Positions 8,350 through 16,786 of a stretch of 64,000 nucleotides of DNA are shown here, piece by piece. A model generated the notes under the pieces. The model made no database searches. It was given only the letters and a program-made list of their open reading frames with translations, and was not told the DNA's origin. This DNA comes from Marinoscillum pacificum (GTDB taxonomy: Bacteria > Bacteroidota > Bacteroidia > Cytophagales > Cyclobacteriaceae). Within the stretch, counting starts at the first letter, position 1. Every line of letters begins with the position of its first letter. The stretch spans positions 62,001-126,000 of the forward strand of contig NZ_JAMZMJ010000003.1 of the NCBI RefSeq assembly GCF_024714495.1, given 5' to 3'. The translations under genes and the position numbers were made by a program.

Positions 8350-9903
8350 ATGCAGCAGTACCGGATAATTTGGGCAGATGATGAGATTGATTTACTTAAA
8401 CCCCACATTTTGTTTCTACAGAATAAGGGATTTGAGGTCACTCCGGTAAATAGTGGAGCAGATGCTCTGGATGAAATAGATCAAAATCAATTTGATATCG
8501 TCTTTCTTGATGAAAACATGCCTGGGATGACTGGCTTGGAGACTTTGACACATATCAAGGCAAGTCACCCCAACCTTCCCGTGGTAATGATCACCAAAAG
8601 TGAAGAAGAGCACATCATGGAGGAGGCAATCGGTGCGAAAATTGCTGATTATCTGATCAAACCCCTTAATCCTAATCAGATCTTGCTGAGTGTTAAGAAG
8701 TTGTTGGATAACAAACGAATCTTCTCTGAGCACACCAATCAAGGGTATCTTCAGGAGTTTCAGAAGTTGACCATGGAAGTGGAAGATCTGGAAGATTTTG
8801 AAGGTTGGGCAGACTTGTATAGAAAGTTAGTCTACTGGGATCTTCAGATAGATGAGACAGAGGATAAGAGCATGTACGATATCCTCAATGATCAGAAAGC
8901 TCAAGCAAACATGAGATTCTGTGATTTTATCAGCGACAATTATTATGACTGGTTGAACAATCCAGATGTAGATCGTCCATTGATGTCACATCAGGTATTG
9001 AAAAAGCGTGTGCTTCCATTACTGAAATCTGGCGATCCGGTGTTCCTAATCGTGATTGATAATCTTCGTTTTGATCAGTGGGAGATTATTCAACCGGATA
9101 TTGCAGAGCTATTCGATGTGAGCAACAAGGATTACTATTATTCCATTTTGCCGACTACTACCGCTTATGCGCGTAATGCTCTGTTTGCTGGATTGATGCC
9201 ATTGGATATTTCTAAAAAACATCCGGACTTATGGAAGGATGAAGATAGTGATGATGGGAAGAACTTGTTTGAAGAGCAATTACTTGGAGAGCATCTGGAA
9301 AGAGAAAAGCTGGATATCAAGTATTCATATAACAAGATTATCAAGGCTCAGGATGGAAAACAGTTAGTGGACGGTGCCAAAAACCTGATGAATAATCAAC
9401 TGAATGCCATCGTATTCAACTTCGTAGATATGCTTTCTCATGCTAGAACGGACATGCAGATGATTCGTGAGTTGGCTCCTGATGAATCGGCATACCGAAG
9501 TTTAACTAAGTCATGGTTCCAGCACTCTTCTTTATATGATTTATTGAAGTTCCTATCCAATCAAAAGGTAAAAGTGGTGGTAACGACGGATCATGGTACT
9601 ATTCGGGTGAAAAAACCTTACAAAATCATAGGTGACAGAAACACCAACACCAATCTGCGTTACAAGGCTGGAAAGAACCTGGCGTTTGACGAGGAAGGGG
9701 TATTATTTACAAGAAAACCGGAAGAATTTAGATTGCCTAAAGTAAACGTGAGTACGTCTTTTGCTTTTGCGCGGGAAGACTTTTTCTTTGCATATCCAAA
9801 TAACTACAACTACTACGTAAACTTTTATAAAGATACGTTCCAGCATGGAGGGATAAGCATGGAAGAAGTGATTATCCCGATTGTGGAGCTAGAGCCGAAA
9901 TGA
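8350..9903 (+). CDS. porX: PorX, response regulator with PglZ phosphatase-like domain
   Basis: Regulator of the type IX secretion system in Bacteroidota. An N-terminal receiver domain (about 4-120) has acidic residues near D10-D11, phospho-acceptor D54 in DIVFLDENMPG and a conserved K in YLIKPLNP. A linker leads into an alkaline-phosphatase-superfamily PglZ domain (about 190-515) with VFLIVIDNLRFDQW, a Thr cluster PTTTAYAR, FVDMLSHART and VVTTDHGT supplying metal and nucleophile positions. Length (517) and architecture match known PorX. It is known to work with the kinase PorY; no porY is in the window. The stop overlaps the tsaE start (ATGA). Confidence 0.95.
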   Translation: MQQYRIIWADDEIDLLKPHILFLQNKGFEVTPVNSGADALDEIDQNQFDIVFLDENMPGMTGLETLTHIKASHPNLPVVMITKSEEEHIMEEAIGAKIADYLIKPLNPNQILLSVKKLLDNKRIFSEHTNQGYLQEFQKLTMEVEDLEDFEGWADLYRKLVYWDLQIDETEDKSMYDILNDQKAQANMRFCDFISDNYYDWLNNPDVDRPLMSHQVLKKRVLPLLKSGDPVFLIVIDNLRFDQWEIIQPDIAELFDVSNKDYYYSILPTTTAYARNALFAGLMPLDISKKHPDLWKDEDSDDGKNLFEEQLLGEHLEREKLDIKYSYNKIIKAQDGKQLVDGAKNLMNNQLNAIVFNFVDMLSHARTDMQMIRELAPDESAYRSLTKSWFQHSSLYDLLKFLSNQKVKVVVTTDHGTIRVKKPYKIIGDRNTNTNLRYKAGKNLAFDEEGVLFTRKPEEFRLPKVNVSTSFAFAREDFFFAYPNNYNYYVNFYKDTFQHGGISMEEVIIPIVELEPK

Positions 9904-10325
9904 AGCAGTTTTTAGTCAATGATGAGTCTGAATTAGAACAGGTAGCCAGTGAATTGGTACCCATGCTTTCTGACTATGAAATAGTTTGTTTTCAAGGGGA
10001 GATGGGAGCTGGCAAAACAACTTTTATCAAAGTAATATGTGATGCATTGGGCGTTCAGGATTCTATGAGTTCACCCACTTTTTCCATTGTGAACGAATAC
10101 CGCAATGAAGAAGACGAACCTATTTATCATTTTGACTTTTACAGAGTTGAAAAACTTCAGGAAGCCTATGATATAGGAGTGGAGGAATACTTTTATTCTG
10201 GGGATTTGTGCCTAATTGAATGGCCAGATATGATTAAGGAGTTAATTCCTGAAAAACACCTGGAAATTAGTATTAAATTAGTAGGCGACAACTCACGTGA
10301 AATAACCATCAGATCTAATGACTGA
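9900..10325 (+). CDS. tsaE: tRNA threonylcarbamoyladenosine biosynthesis ATPase TsaE
   Basis: An ATPase that works with TsaB, TsaC and TsaD to make the t6A modification at position 37 of ANN-decoding tRNAs. 141 residues, the usual size. Walker A is GEMGAGKTTFIK. The SPTFSIVNEY segment, HFDFYR and LCLIEWPD are hallmark TsaE motifs. Its ATG overlaps the porX stop by 4 nt and its last codons overlap the ald start by 8 nt, so the three genes appear translationally coupled. None of the other tsa genes is in the window. Confidence 0.96.
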   Translation: MKQFLVNDESELEQVASELVPMLSDYEIVCFQGEMGAGKTTFIKVICDALGVQDSMSSPTFSIVNEYRNEEDEPIYHFDFYRVEKLQEAYDIGVEEYFYSGDLCLIEWPDMIKELIPEKHLEISIKLVGDNSREITIRSND

Positions 10326-11544
10326 TCAACTGAAATCCGGATTTGCTCAACTCGCTAGAGAGCAGAGCTTATACCCCCAGGAAGCTCCGGCTAAGATTAA
10401 GAAGAGCTCCAAATCATTGTTTATTGGGGTGCCAATGGAGCGTTCGTTACAAGAGAGTCGTGTGGCATTGAAGCCAGAATCAGTGGAAGTATTGACTAGC
10501 AATGGTCATGAAGTGTGGATTGAGGCGGGTGCTGGTATATCAGCACATTTTTCTGATGCACAATACAGTGAGGCTGGAGCCAAAATCGTAGAAGATACCA
10601 AAGAGATTTTCAAAGCACATACCGTACTGAAGGTAGAACCACCAACATTGGAAGAGATTGAGTATCTCAATAACGGCTCTACTATTATTTCGGCTTTTCA
10701 GTCGGGTAGACAATCTGTAGAGTACATTCATGCGCTTAATAAGAAGAAAATTACAGCCATAGGCTATGAATTCATCGAAGACAAAGTAGGAGGGTTGCCT
10801 CTTGTAAGAGCGATGAGTGAAATAGCTGGTAGTACGGTGATGTTGATTGCTGCTGAATTACTAAGTAATACCAATAATGGTCAGGGAGTGATCCTTGGGG
10901 GTATCACTGGAGTTCCTCCTACGCAGGTAGTTATTTTAGGTGCTGGCACTGTGGGTGAGTATGCTGCTAGAGCTGCTATAGGGCTTGGAGTAGACATTCA
11001 GGTGTTTGACAACCATATCTACAAACTTCGAAGAATCAAACATGCGCTTGGTCAGCAAATTCATACTTCTACTATCGATAATGCTACTTTAACTCGAGCA
11101 CTTTCTAATGCTGACGTTGTTATTGGAGCCATAAGAGCGGAGAAGGGCAGAAACAAGTGTGTGGTAACTGAAGAAATGGTAAGTAACATGAAGCCTGGAT
11201 CGGTAATCATTGATGTGAGTATTGATCAAGGTGGTTGTATTGAAACCAGCGACATGACTTCTCATAAGAAACCAACCTTCAAAAAACATGGAGTAATCCA
11301 TTATTGCGTTCCAAATATTGCTTCTCGTGTCGCAAGAACTGCATCAATCGCTATTTCTAATATCTTCACTCCAATGCTGCTACATGCTGCGGATGCTGGT
11401 GGTATAGATGAAATGATCTTCAATCACACCTGGTTTATGCGGGGTGTTTATACCTACAGAGGAAGTATTTGCAATATCCATTTGGCACGTAAATTTAACC
11501 TTGGCTACAAGGATTTGAATTTGCTGATGGCTGCTAGGTTTTAA
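10318..11544 (+). CDS. ald: alanine dehydrogenase (Bacteroidota type)
   Basis: NAD-dependent enzyme of the alanine dehydrogenase/PNT family, expected to interconvert alanine and pyruvate plus ammonia. 408 residues, with an N-terminal extension of about 34 residues over classical Ald. The family core is clear: PMERSLQESRVALKPESV, the substrate lysine K105 in VLKVEPP, a Rossmann GAGTVGEYAA and DVSIDQGGC. The classical catalytic histidine (LHLA in mycobacterial Ald) aligns with Q128 in SAFQSGR, so activity on alanine is not certain. Third gene of the overlapping porX-tsaE-ald unit. Confidence 0.88.
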   Translation: MTDQLKSGFAQLAREQSLYPQEAPAKIKKSSKSLFIGVPMERSLQESRVALKPESVEVLTSNGHEVWIEAGAGISAHFSDAQYSEAGAKIVEDTKEIFKAHTVLKVEPPTLEEIEYLNNGSTIISAFQSGRQSVEYIHALNKKKITAIGYEFIEDKVGGLPLVRAMSEIAGSTVMLIAAELLSNTNNGQGVILGGITGVPPTQVVILGAGTVGEYAARAAIGLGVDIQVFDNHIYKLRRIKHALGQQIHTSTIDNATLTRALSNADVVIGAIRAEKGRNKCVVTEEMVSNMKPGSVIIDVSIDQGGCIETSDMTSHKKPTFKKHGVIHYCVPNIASRVARTASIAISNIFTPMLLHAADAGGIDEMIFNHTWFMRGVYTYRGSICNIHLARKFNLGYKDLNLLMAARF

Positions 11545-11626
11545 GTAGATATTGGATTTCAAGACGTTAGACTCTAGACTCTAAATAAATTAACAATAGG
11601 CAACGGACAATAGGCCGTTTGGAAGT

Positions 11627-12169
11627 CTATTTTTTAAGTTCCTGTTGATCTCTGTTACTTAAAACGCCAATTTTTAAAAATAGCAATGGCGTGTAGCTGG
11701 CTCGTCTTTTATTATAATTAATATGAAAGTTTAGGCCTAAACTGGCTCTGGAATAGATGAGAATTCCCACACTTCCATCCAGTGCAATTCCAGGTAACAT
11801 CTCTGAGTTTTCTATTCTATTATGATCATCATCATACCCGACTAAAAATCTGCGATAAGTCAATGTTGGACCAACTTTTCCTTCAAGTCTTATAAAGGAT
11901 GCATCATGAAATTTGCCGATGGCTAATTGTGTTCGTCGGATTTTATCTTCCGGTCCCCAAAAACCGTCTGAACTTCTCAAAAAACTTGCTGAAAATGTTG
12001 TGTTGTTGTGTAGGTAGGCTCCTTCAAAAGTATTTGCAAACCCTCCACCATCAGTGTCCCAATAGATCATTCCAATTGAGGTAGAAGCATAGCCTCCATG
12101 AAAAGTAGTTTGCGCGAAGAGAGCTGAAAAATTGAGAAATAAAATAGCTAATGAAAAGAGAAGTCTCAT
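11627..12169 (-). CDS. secreted protein, probable outer-membrane beta-barrel, unknown function
   Basis: About 180 residues from ATG 12169; an in-frame ATG at 12193 would add eight. The 12169 start puts Arg directly before a hydrophobic core ending in ALFAQ, a good Sec signal peptide. The mature part alternates polar and aromatic residues in short strands (TFHGGYASTSIGMIYW, TTFSASFLRSS), as in small outer-membrane barrel proteins. It is convergent with ald across an 82-nt gap. No family is recognised. Confidence 0.65.
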   Translation of the reverse strand: MRLLFSLAILFLNFSALFAQTTFHGGYASTSIGMIYWDTDGGGFANTFEGAYLHNNTTFSASFLRSSDGFWGPEDKIRRTQLAIGKFHDASFIRLEGKVGPTLTYRRFLVGYDDDHNRIENSEMLPGIALDGSVGILIYSRASLGLNFHINYNKRRASYTPLLFLKIGVLSNRDQQELKK

Positions 12170-12220
12170 TATGTTAATCATATGTGGCTGCATAATTAAC
12201 GCTATTATAGATTGAATGTT

Positions 12221-12256
12221 GTAGCTGCATTAAGTTACCTCCCTCAATGCAGCTAC
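12221..12256 (-). repeat. 11-bp inverted repeat, 3'-end hairpin without T-tract
   Basis: Perfect arms GTAGCTGCATT and AATGCAGCTAC with a 14-nt loop, 21 nt downstream of the DJ-1-like gene on the minus strand. No T-run follows on either strand. It may still mark the transcript end or protect the 3' end, but it is not a textbook terminator. Confidence 0.6.
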
Positions 12257-12276
12257 TTCAGATAATTATATTAGAA

Positions 12277-13005
12277 CTACTTCCATTCCTGAAGTCTGTC
12301 GAGGTATAGATAGCTTTCCACAAACTCCCGATGCTCTTTGCTAGTCATAATTTCCAATAACTCGAGAGCAGAAACATAGCTTGCTAAGTTCCCATTAGAC
12401 GAGTGAAATTTGCCATCCTTAACATAAGTTATCAGGCTATCATCCTGAACCAAAAGGTTTGGATAGTCCATTTGCAATTGCTTACCACCGCCTATCCAAG
12501 TAACAATTTTATGACCATCAGCAATTCCGGAAGCACCGATCAACTGAGCTCCACCGCAGTTACTTACCGTATAGGATGTTTCTTCGTTTTTGGTTTTGAT
12601 GAAGTCAACAATAGCCGGGTTGTGTACTTGAGAATACATGTCGTATGCACTTGGTACAAAAAGAACATCCAATTTAGGACAATTGTCAAAGGTATAGTCA
12701 GGTATCAATCTTAATCCTTCTTCGGTAACTATTGGTTTAGATGTTTCAGCAATGGTGATCACATTGAAGATCTGCTCACCATCTATTGTTGGTTTTGCGT
12801 ACACATCACTTGTTGCTACTACTTCACTTTGTAAAACACCATTGTACATCAGTAAACCAATGGTTGGAAGTTCAGGATTAAATGGTTTTAAATGTGTGGT
12901 AAGTGTGTCTCCAGGAGCTTCGATAGTCGATGTTTTCTGATCAGTATTGCAGCTGAATACGAGTAAAGCGGAAATAGCTAAAGCGGGTAAAGAGGATAGT
13001 TTCAT
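12277..13005 (-). CDS. DJ-1/PfpI-family lipoprotein
   Basis: 242 residues. A lipoprotein signal ends in FSC with C19 as the lipid site, so the protein should be anchored in the periplasm or outer membrane. The rest is a class I glutamine-amidotransferase-like (DJ-1/PfpI) domain (about 47-225), with PTIGLLMYNGV at the first strand, LDVLFVPSA, and the nucleophile elbow SNCGGAQLIGASGIADG with C150. The position where relatives often have His-Trp reads VTWIGGG. Most DJ-1 relatives are cytosolic; an exported lipidated one is less usual. Substrate unknown: protease, glyoxalase or sensor roles are all possible. Confidence 0.8.
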   Translation of the reverse strand: MKLSSLPALAISALLVFSCNTDQKTSTIEAPGDTLTTHLKPFNPELPTIGLLMYNGVLQSEVVATSDVYAKPTIDGEQIFNVITIAETSKPIVTEEGLRLIPDYTFDNCPKLDVLFVPSAYDMYSQVHNPAIVDFIKTKNEETSYTVSNCGGAQLIGASGIADGHKIVTWIGGGKQLQMDYPNLLVQDDSLITYVKDGKFHSSNGNLASYVSALELLEIMTSKEHREFVESYLYLDRLQEWK

Positions 13006-13218
13006 TTTTGGTTTTCATATGATGGTTAAGGCGAGCAAAGGTACTTGTGGTAGCCAAAAAGCGATATCAAATTCGAGATTGTTTTGGTGTTAATTACCTA
13101 ACAATATTTTATTAATGAATCATGTGAAAGTGAAAATCATAGCTAGATTCAACACAAAGAGTTGCTTTGAACCGAAATGACGACAATACCAAGAAGGCGA
13201 TTGTTGTTATATAAATCC

Positions 13219-13245
13219 AAAAAGTCCGCACAGGATGTACGGACT
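13219..13245 (-). terminator. Rho-independent terminator
   Basis: On the minus strand a 6-bp stem (AGTCCG/CGGACT) with an 11-nt loop is followed directly by five T residues. It lies about 48 nt downstream of the alpha/beta hydrolase gene ending at 13293. The rest of the 287-bp gap 13006-13292 shows nothing I can name. Confidence 0.55.
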
Positions 13246-13292
13246 AAGATTTAAATAAATCTGAACTTAAATTTCACAGGATCTCCAATCTT

Positions 13293-14255
13293 TTAGTTGA
13301 ATTGTTGCTCCAACCATTTTAAGATCACTTCAGTGGTTTCGATTGGCTTTTCCTGCTGGATCCAATGTCCGCACTCTAGACTAACTTCTTCCACATTAGG
13401 GACAAATATGGAAAGGCCTTCAAATTTTGGAATGACGTCCTGATTGCCATAAATCATCAATGCTGGTTTCTCTATTATAGGATTGGCATCGGCTAGTAAG
13501 TGCCAGTTGCGATCAAGATTTCTATACCAGTTAATACTTCCTGTAAATCCAGTTGACTTGAAAGAATCTACAAAAAGGGCTAATTCACCTTCGCTCATGA
13601 CAGGTTCACCCTGAGGTTCTTTTGCATTGGCAAGATTGATCATCGCCATGCCAGGTTCAGGAATACTTTGTGGAAGGTTTTTTCTAAAGATGTTTCGAAG
13701 AAATTGATGGTCATTATCATCAAGAATGGCATCAGCTACACCTGGTTGACGATTGAAATGGACAAAGTAGTAGTCCTGACCGAGGATTTCTTCCATCCAC
13801 TCGATCCAGGGTCTTTCTCCACGAACCTGATAGGGGACAGCCAAAGCAATTATTCCTTTTACTCGAGATGGGTGAAGCATGGATAACCACCAGGTAACCA
13901 TCGCTCCCCAGTCATGACCTACAAAGACAGCTTCTTCGTAACCATAGTGATCCAGTAATGCTACAAGATCTCCAGCCAGGTGTTCTATATCAAAAGCTGA
14001 TACGTCTTCTGGATTGGATGAGTTGCCGTAACCTCGCTGATTGGGAACGATCACGTGGTAGCCAGCTTCTACAAGAGCAGGAATCTGATAACGCCAGGAA
14101 AAAGCATGTTCCGGCCAACCATGGCACAATACAATAGGTTTGCCATTATTTTCACGACCTGCTTCAAAGACTTCCAGCTTGATGCCATTGACAGAGATAA
14201 TTGTTGGCTTCGGAAATTCAATGTCGATACAATTTGTGTTCTTTACGTTTGTCAT
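13293..14255 (-). CDS. alpha/beta hydrolase, epoxide-hydrolase-like
   Basis: 320 residues, cytosolic, one alpha/beta-hydrolase fold with a cap. The oxyanion motif HGWP (45-48) and the nucleophile elbow GHDWGA with D115 match the epoxide hydrolase/haloalkane dehalogenase branch; an Asp nucleophile plus HGWP favours epoxide hydrolase. The catalytic His is in LECGHWIQQEKP near the C-terminus. The WYL-type regulator just upstream, on the same strand 66 nt away, could control it. Natural substrate unknown. Confidence 0.85.
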   Translation of the reverse strand: MTNVKNTNCIDIEFPKPTIISVNGIKLEVFEAGRENNGKPIVLCHGWPEHAFSWRYQIPALVEAGYHVIVPNQRGYGNSSNPEDVSAFDIEHLAGDLVALLDHYGYEEAVFVGHDWGAMVTWWLSMLHPSRVKGIIALAVPYQVRGERPWIEWMEEILGQDYYFVHFNRQPGVADAILDDNDHQFLRNIFRKNLPQSIPEPGMAMINLANAKEPQGEPVMSEGELALFVDSFKSTGFTGSINWYRNLDRNWHLLADANPIIEKPALMIYGNQDVIPKFEGLSIFVPNVEEVSLECGHWIQQEKPIETTEVILKWLEQQFN

Positions 14256-14321
14256 TTTTTGATGAATTAAAGATTTAATGCAAACGTAGGAGCGATGTGA
14301 GACAGCCTTATGTCAAGGGTG

Positions 14322-15020
14322 TCAGTAGGAATTTTGGTAATTATCAAAATACTCTTGCAGCGTCAGATTGTGAGGTTCAAAATGCTCAGTGAGGATTTCC
14401 ATTCTCTGTATTCGATCCGGACGGAAAAATCTAAATTCATTTCGCAAGCGACACCACGCAATCAAATACCAATTTTCAGCATTCACTATAGCAAAAGGTT
14501 CAATTAATCTGTCGGTGCTCGAGCCTTCTTTGTTTGTATAGTTGATTTTAACTAGGAAGTAGTTTGTCAAGGCATATTGCAGATCGGATAAATTGCTGCT
14601 GCTTCTTTCCTGATTAAGCGCTTCATTGTATTTGGTTCTTTCGGCTAATAAATTGGCTTTATCCTGTACCGTGTATTTCAGGATTGATTTAATCTTATCA
14701 ACGGCCTCAGCATAGTCCTGCACAAAAGAAGCGTCCTTGCTTTGCAATACCAGTTGTTCAGCAAGGATCAAAGCATTGGCTTGCTTCTCAGTAAACATAA
14801 TGGGTGGAATACGATATCCTTCCATCAATACATATCCTTTTCCTTCTTCTGTCAATACAGGAACCCCAGCCTTCTCGAGGGCTTTGATATCCCGGTATAT
14901 CGTTCTTTTGCTGACATCAAATTTTTCAGCAAGACTTGCGGCAGTAACTATTCGCCTGGTTTGTAACTGCGTGAGTATGGCGGTTAGTCTCGAAATTCTC
15001 TTGACTTCATCTCCTTCCAT
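14322..15020 (-). CDS. YafY-type transcriptional regulator (HTH_11 and WYL domains)
   Basis: 232 residues. The N-terminal helix-turn-helix (about 5-62) includes VTAASLAEKFDVSKRTIYRDIKALEKAGVP broken into the usual HTH_11 helices. The WYL domain (about 135-215) contains FAIVNAENWYLIAWCRLRNEFRFF segments typical of the ligand-sensing fold and RPDRIQRMEIL. Such regulators bind small ligands or nucleic acids. The downstream hydrolase on the same strand is the obvious candidate target; the 122-bp gap upstream probably holds its own promoter. Ligand unknown. Confidence 0.88.
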   Translation of the reverse strand: MEGDEVKRISRLTAILTQLQTRRIVTAASLAEKFDVSKRTIYRDIKALEKAGVPVLTEEGKGYVLMEGYRIPPIMFTEKQANALILAEQLVLQSKDASFVQDYAEAVDKIKSILKYTVQDKANLLAERTKYNEALNQERSSSNLSDLQYALTNYFLVKINYTNKEGSSTDRLIEPFAIVNAENWYLIAWCRLRNEFRFFRPDRIQRMEILTEHFEPHNLTLQEYFDNYQNSY

Positions 15021-15142
15021 TCTGTGTAAATCGAATTTCGTTAATAAAACTTGTTCATTCCAAGCAACTGCTTTGGGAGTTTAAAGATAAGGACGAAACT
15101 AGATTTCAAGTAACCAGTCTGCAATTCACGCTTCTGAAACCC

Positions 15143-16177
15143 TTAAGGATTCTGCTGTTCCTCCAATATCTTAACAATCCTGCTATTGACTATTTCTGAT
15201 AAGTTCCAGTTGTACAATTTAGGATCTGTTGTGCTATAGAATTCCACTGTCACTGCATCCAGGTCTTTATCATAAGCAGCAAAACTCTGGTATCCAGGTA
15301 CCCAACCTGCATGCTCGTATTTATAAATGGATGAATAAATTTCTTGTTCTCCTTCGGCAAATACAGAGCCATCGTTAAGCGCTCTAATGAAAGTACCCAC
15401 ATCCTCAGCTGTTGCCAACATTCCATGCTCATCTTCTTTTAGATCATAAGGGTGACCTACATGGTATCCGCTCATAACATCATCCATATTTACTTCTTTT
15501 AGAGAACCGAAGGTGTTTTTCAAGTTTAATGGGGTGAGAATTTCTTCTTTGATGAATTGAAAATTGGGATAGCCCAATTCATCATCCATTATTTTGTTAA
15601 TAAGCAAGTAATTGGTATTACAGTATTCATAATCTTCATCGGGTTTAAAATTGGCAGGTTTGTCCAAAATAAGAGCCAGGCTTTCTTCAAAGCTCTGTGT
15701 AGGAGCAGCCCAGAAATTAGGAGTGTCCGTAAAATTAGGCATGCCACTTCTGTGCTGAATCATCAAGCGTAAAGTAATCTTATCCGCATGTTCAATTCTA
15801 CCTACAAGCTCAGGAAAATAATCTGCTACGGTTTTATCCAATGAAAGGCGTCCTGCATCTACTAGTTTGGTTACAGCCACGGCATCATAAAGCTTACTGA
15901 TACTGGCAATCTTAAATAAAGCATCTGGTTTGGCAGGTATTTGTTTTTCTTTATTGTGCCATCCGGCAGCAACGTACTGTGGAGGTTTACCGGTTTGGTC
16001 TACATAGGCGATTACTCCGTCAAATCCGTGATCAACCGCCTCATTTAGCTGTTCTTGTACTGTATCCGGCAATGGGAGGATCCAGGCTTTGACTAACAGC
16101 CAGGGTACAAAGAATAACGAGATGGCAGTTGCAGCGAAAAGTATAATTCTTATAATAACAGTTTTTCTAGAGGTCAT
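15143..16177 (-). CDS. serine hydrolase, beta-lactamase class C-like
   Basis: 344 residues. One N-terminal hydrophobic segment (about 7-32) is a signal or membrane anchor. The penicillin-binding/class C fold is shown by SxxK at S92-K95 (ASISK), the YxN motif at Y185-N187 (YCNTNY) and an HxG third motif in YEHAGWVPGY. Relatives include D-aminopeptidases, esterases and peptidases; a true beta-lactamase is not implied. It is closely related to the gene at 16787-17809, sharing PLPDT-QEQLN and FKIASISKLY. A putative outer-membrane protein gene lies between the two. Confidence 0.87.
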   Translation of the reverse strand: MTSRKTVIIRIILFAATAISLFFVPWLLVKAWILPLPDTVQEQLNEAVDHGFDGVIAYVDQTGKPPQYVAAGWHNKEKQIPAKPDALFKIASISKLYDAVAVTKLVDAGRLSLDKTVADYFPELVGRIEHADKITLRLMIQHRSGMPNFTDTPNFWAAPTQSFEESLALILDKPANFKPDEDYEYCNTNYLLINKIMDDELGYPNFQFIKEEILTPLNLKNTFGSLKEVNMDDVMSGYHVGHPYDLKEDEHGMLATAEDVGTFIRALNDGSVFAEGEQEIYSSIYKYEHAGWVPGYQSFAAYDKDLDAVTVEFYSTTDPKLYNWNLSEIVNSRIVKILEEQQNP

Positions 16178-16221
16178 GGTTAAGGAGGTTTAGTAATTTG
16201 TTATCCCAAAAATGAGGATGT

Positions 16222-16773
16222 TTAAAAGTAATAATTCAGGTGTAATTGAAAATCTAAATTCAATCCAGTTTCATCAAAAAAGCTTGTTGATTGAAACCCT
16301 TCATAGGGATTAGTTGAAGATTTATTGAAAGTGAAAGCACCCGCTTTAACATTGGTGCCCAAGTAAGCTTCATCAAAGAGTTTGATTTGAAAACCATATC
16401 CTGCATTTAGAAACAGATAGTTATAGGTAGCCGGATAGTAGGTGTTTCGTTGATTGTGAAAAATGGCTAATTGTGAGATGAAATAGAGGTTAAACTTCTC
16501 AGCTATTCCGTTAGGAAAGTATTTGTAGTTTATTTCCCCACTAAGTAGCGTCTGGTCGGTCCGATCAAATGGATTGAAACCAAGGCCTAGTTCGAATTGA
16601 CTATTTCCCTTCAAATAGGCCAAACTCGGAGTAGTTAGCAATGTGGAAATCTCACCGTTAAAAACGTTATTAAAACTAAAACCCAATTTGCCTGTATTTT
16701 CCACAACACTTTTTTGTGCTTGAAGCATCACTGGGAATAGTAGGATTTGAATTGTTAATATGGATCTTATCAT
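16222..16773 (-). CDS. secreted protein, probable outer-membrane beta-barrel
   Basis: 183 residues. A signal peptide (residues 1-19, ending LQAQ) leads into short amphipathic strands with many aromatic residues and ends in LDFQLHLNYYF, a terminal-Phe strand of the kind recognised by the outer-membrane assembly machinery. No family recognised. It lies between two paralogous serine hydrolase genes with short gaps (44 and 13 nt), so all three are probably one transcript. Confidence 0.7.
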   Translation of the reverse strand: MIRSILTIQILLFPVMLQAQKSVVENTGKLGFSFNNVFNGEISTLLTTPSLAYLKGNSQFELGLGFNPFDRTDQTLLSGEINYKYFPNGIAEKFNLYFISQLAIFHNQRNTYYPATYNYLFLNAGYGFQIKLFDEAYLGTNVKAGAFTFNKSSTNPYEGFQSTSFFDETGLNLDFQLHLNYYF

Positions 16774-16786
16774 GAGGTTTTATGGA

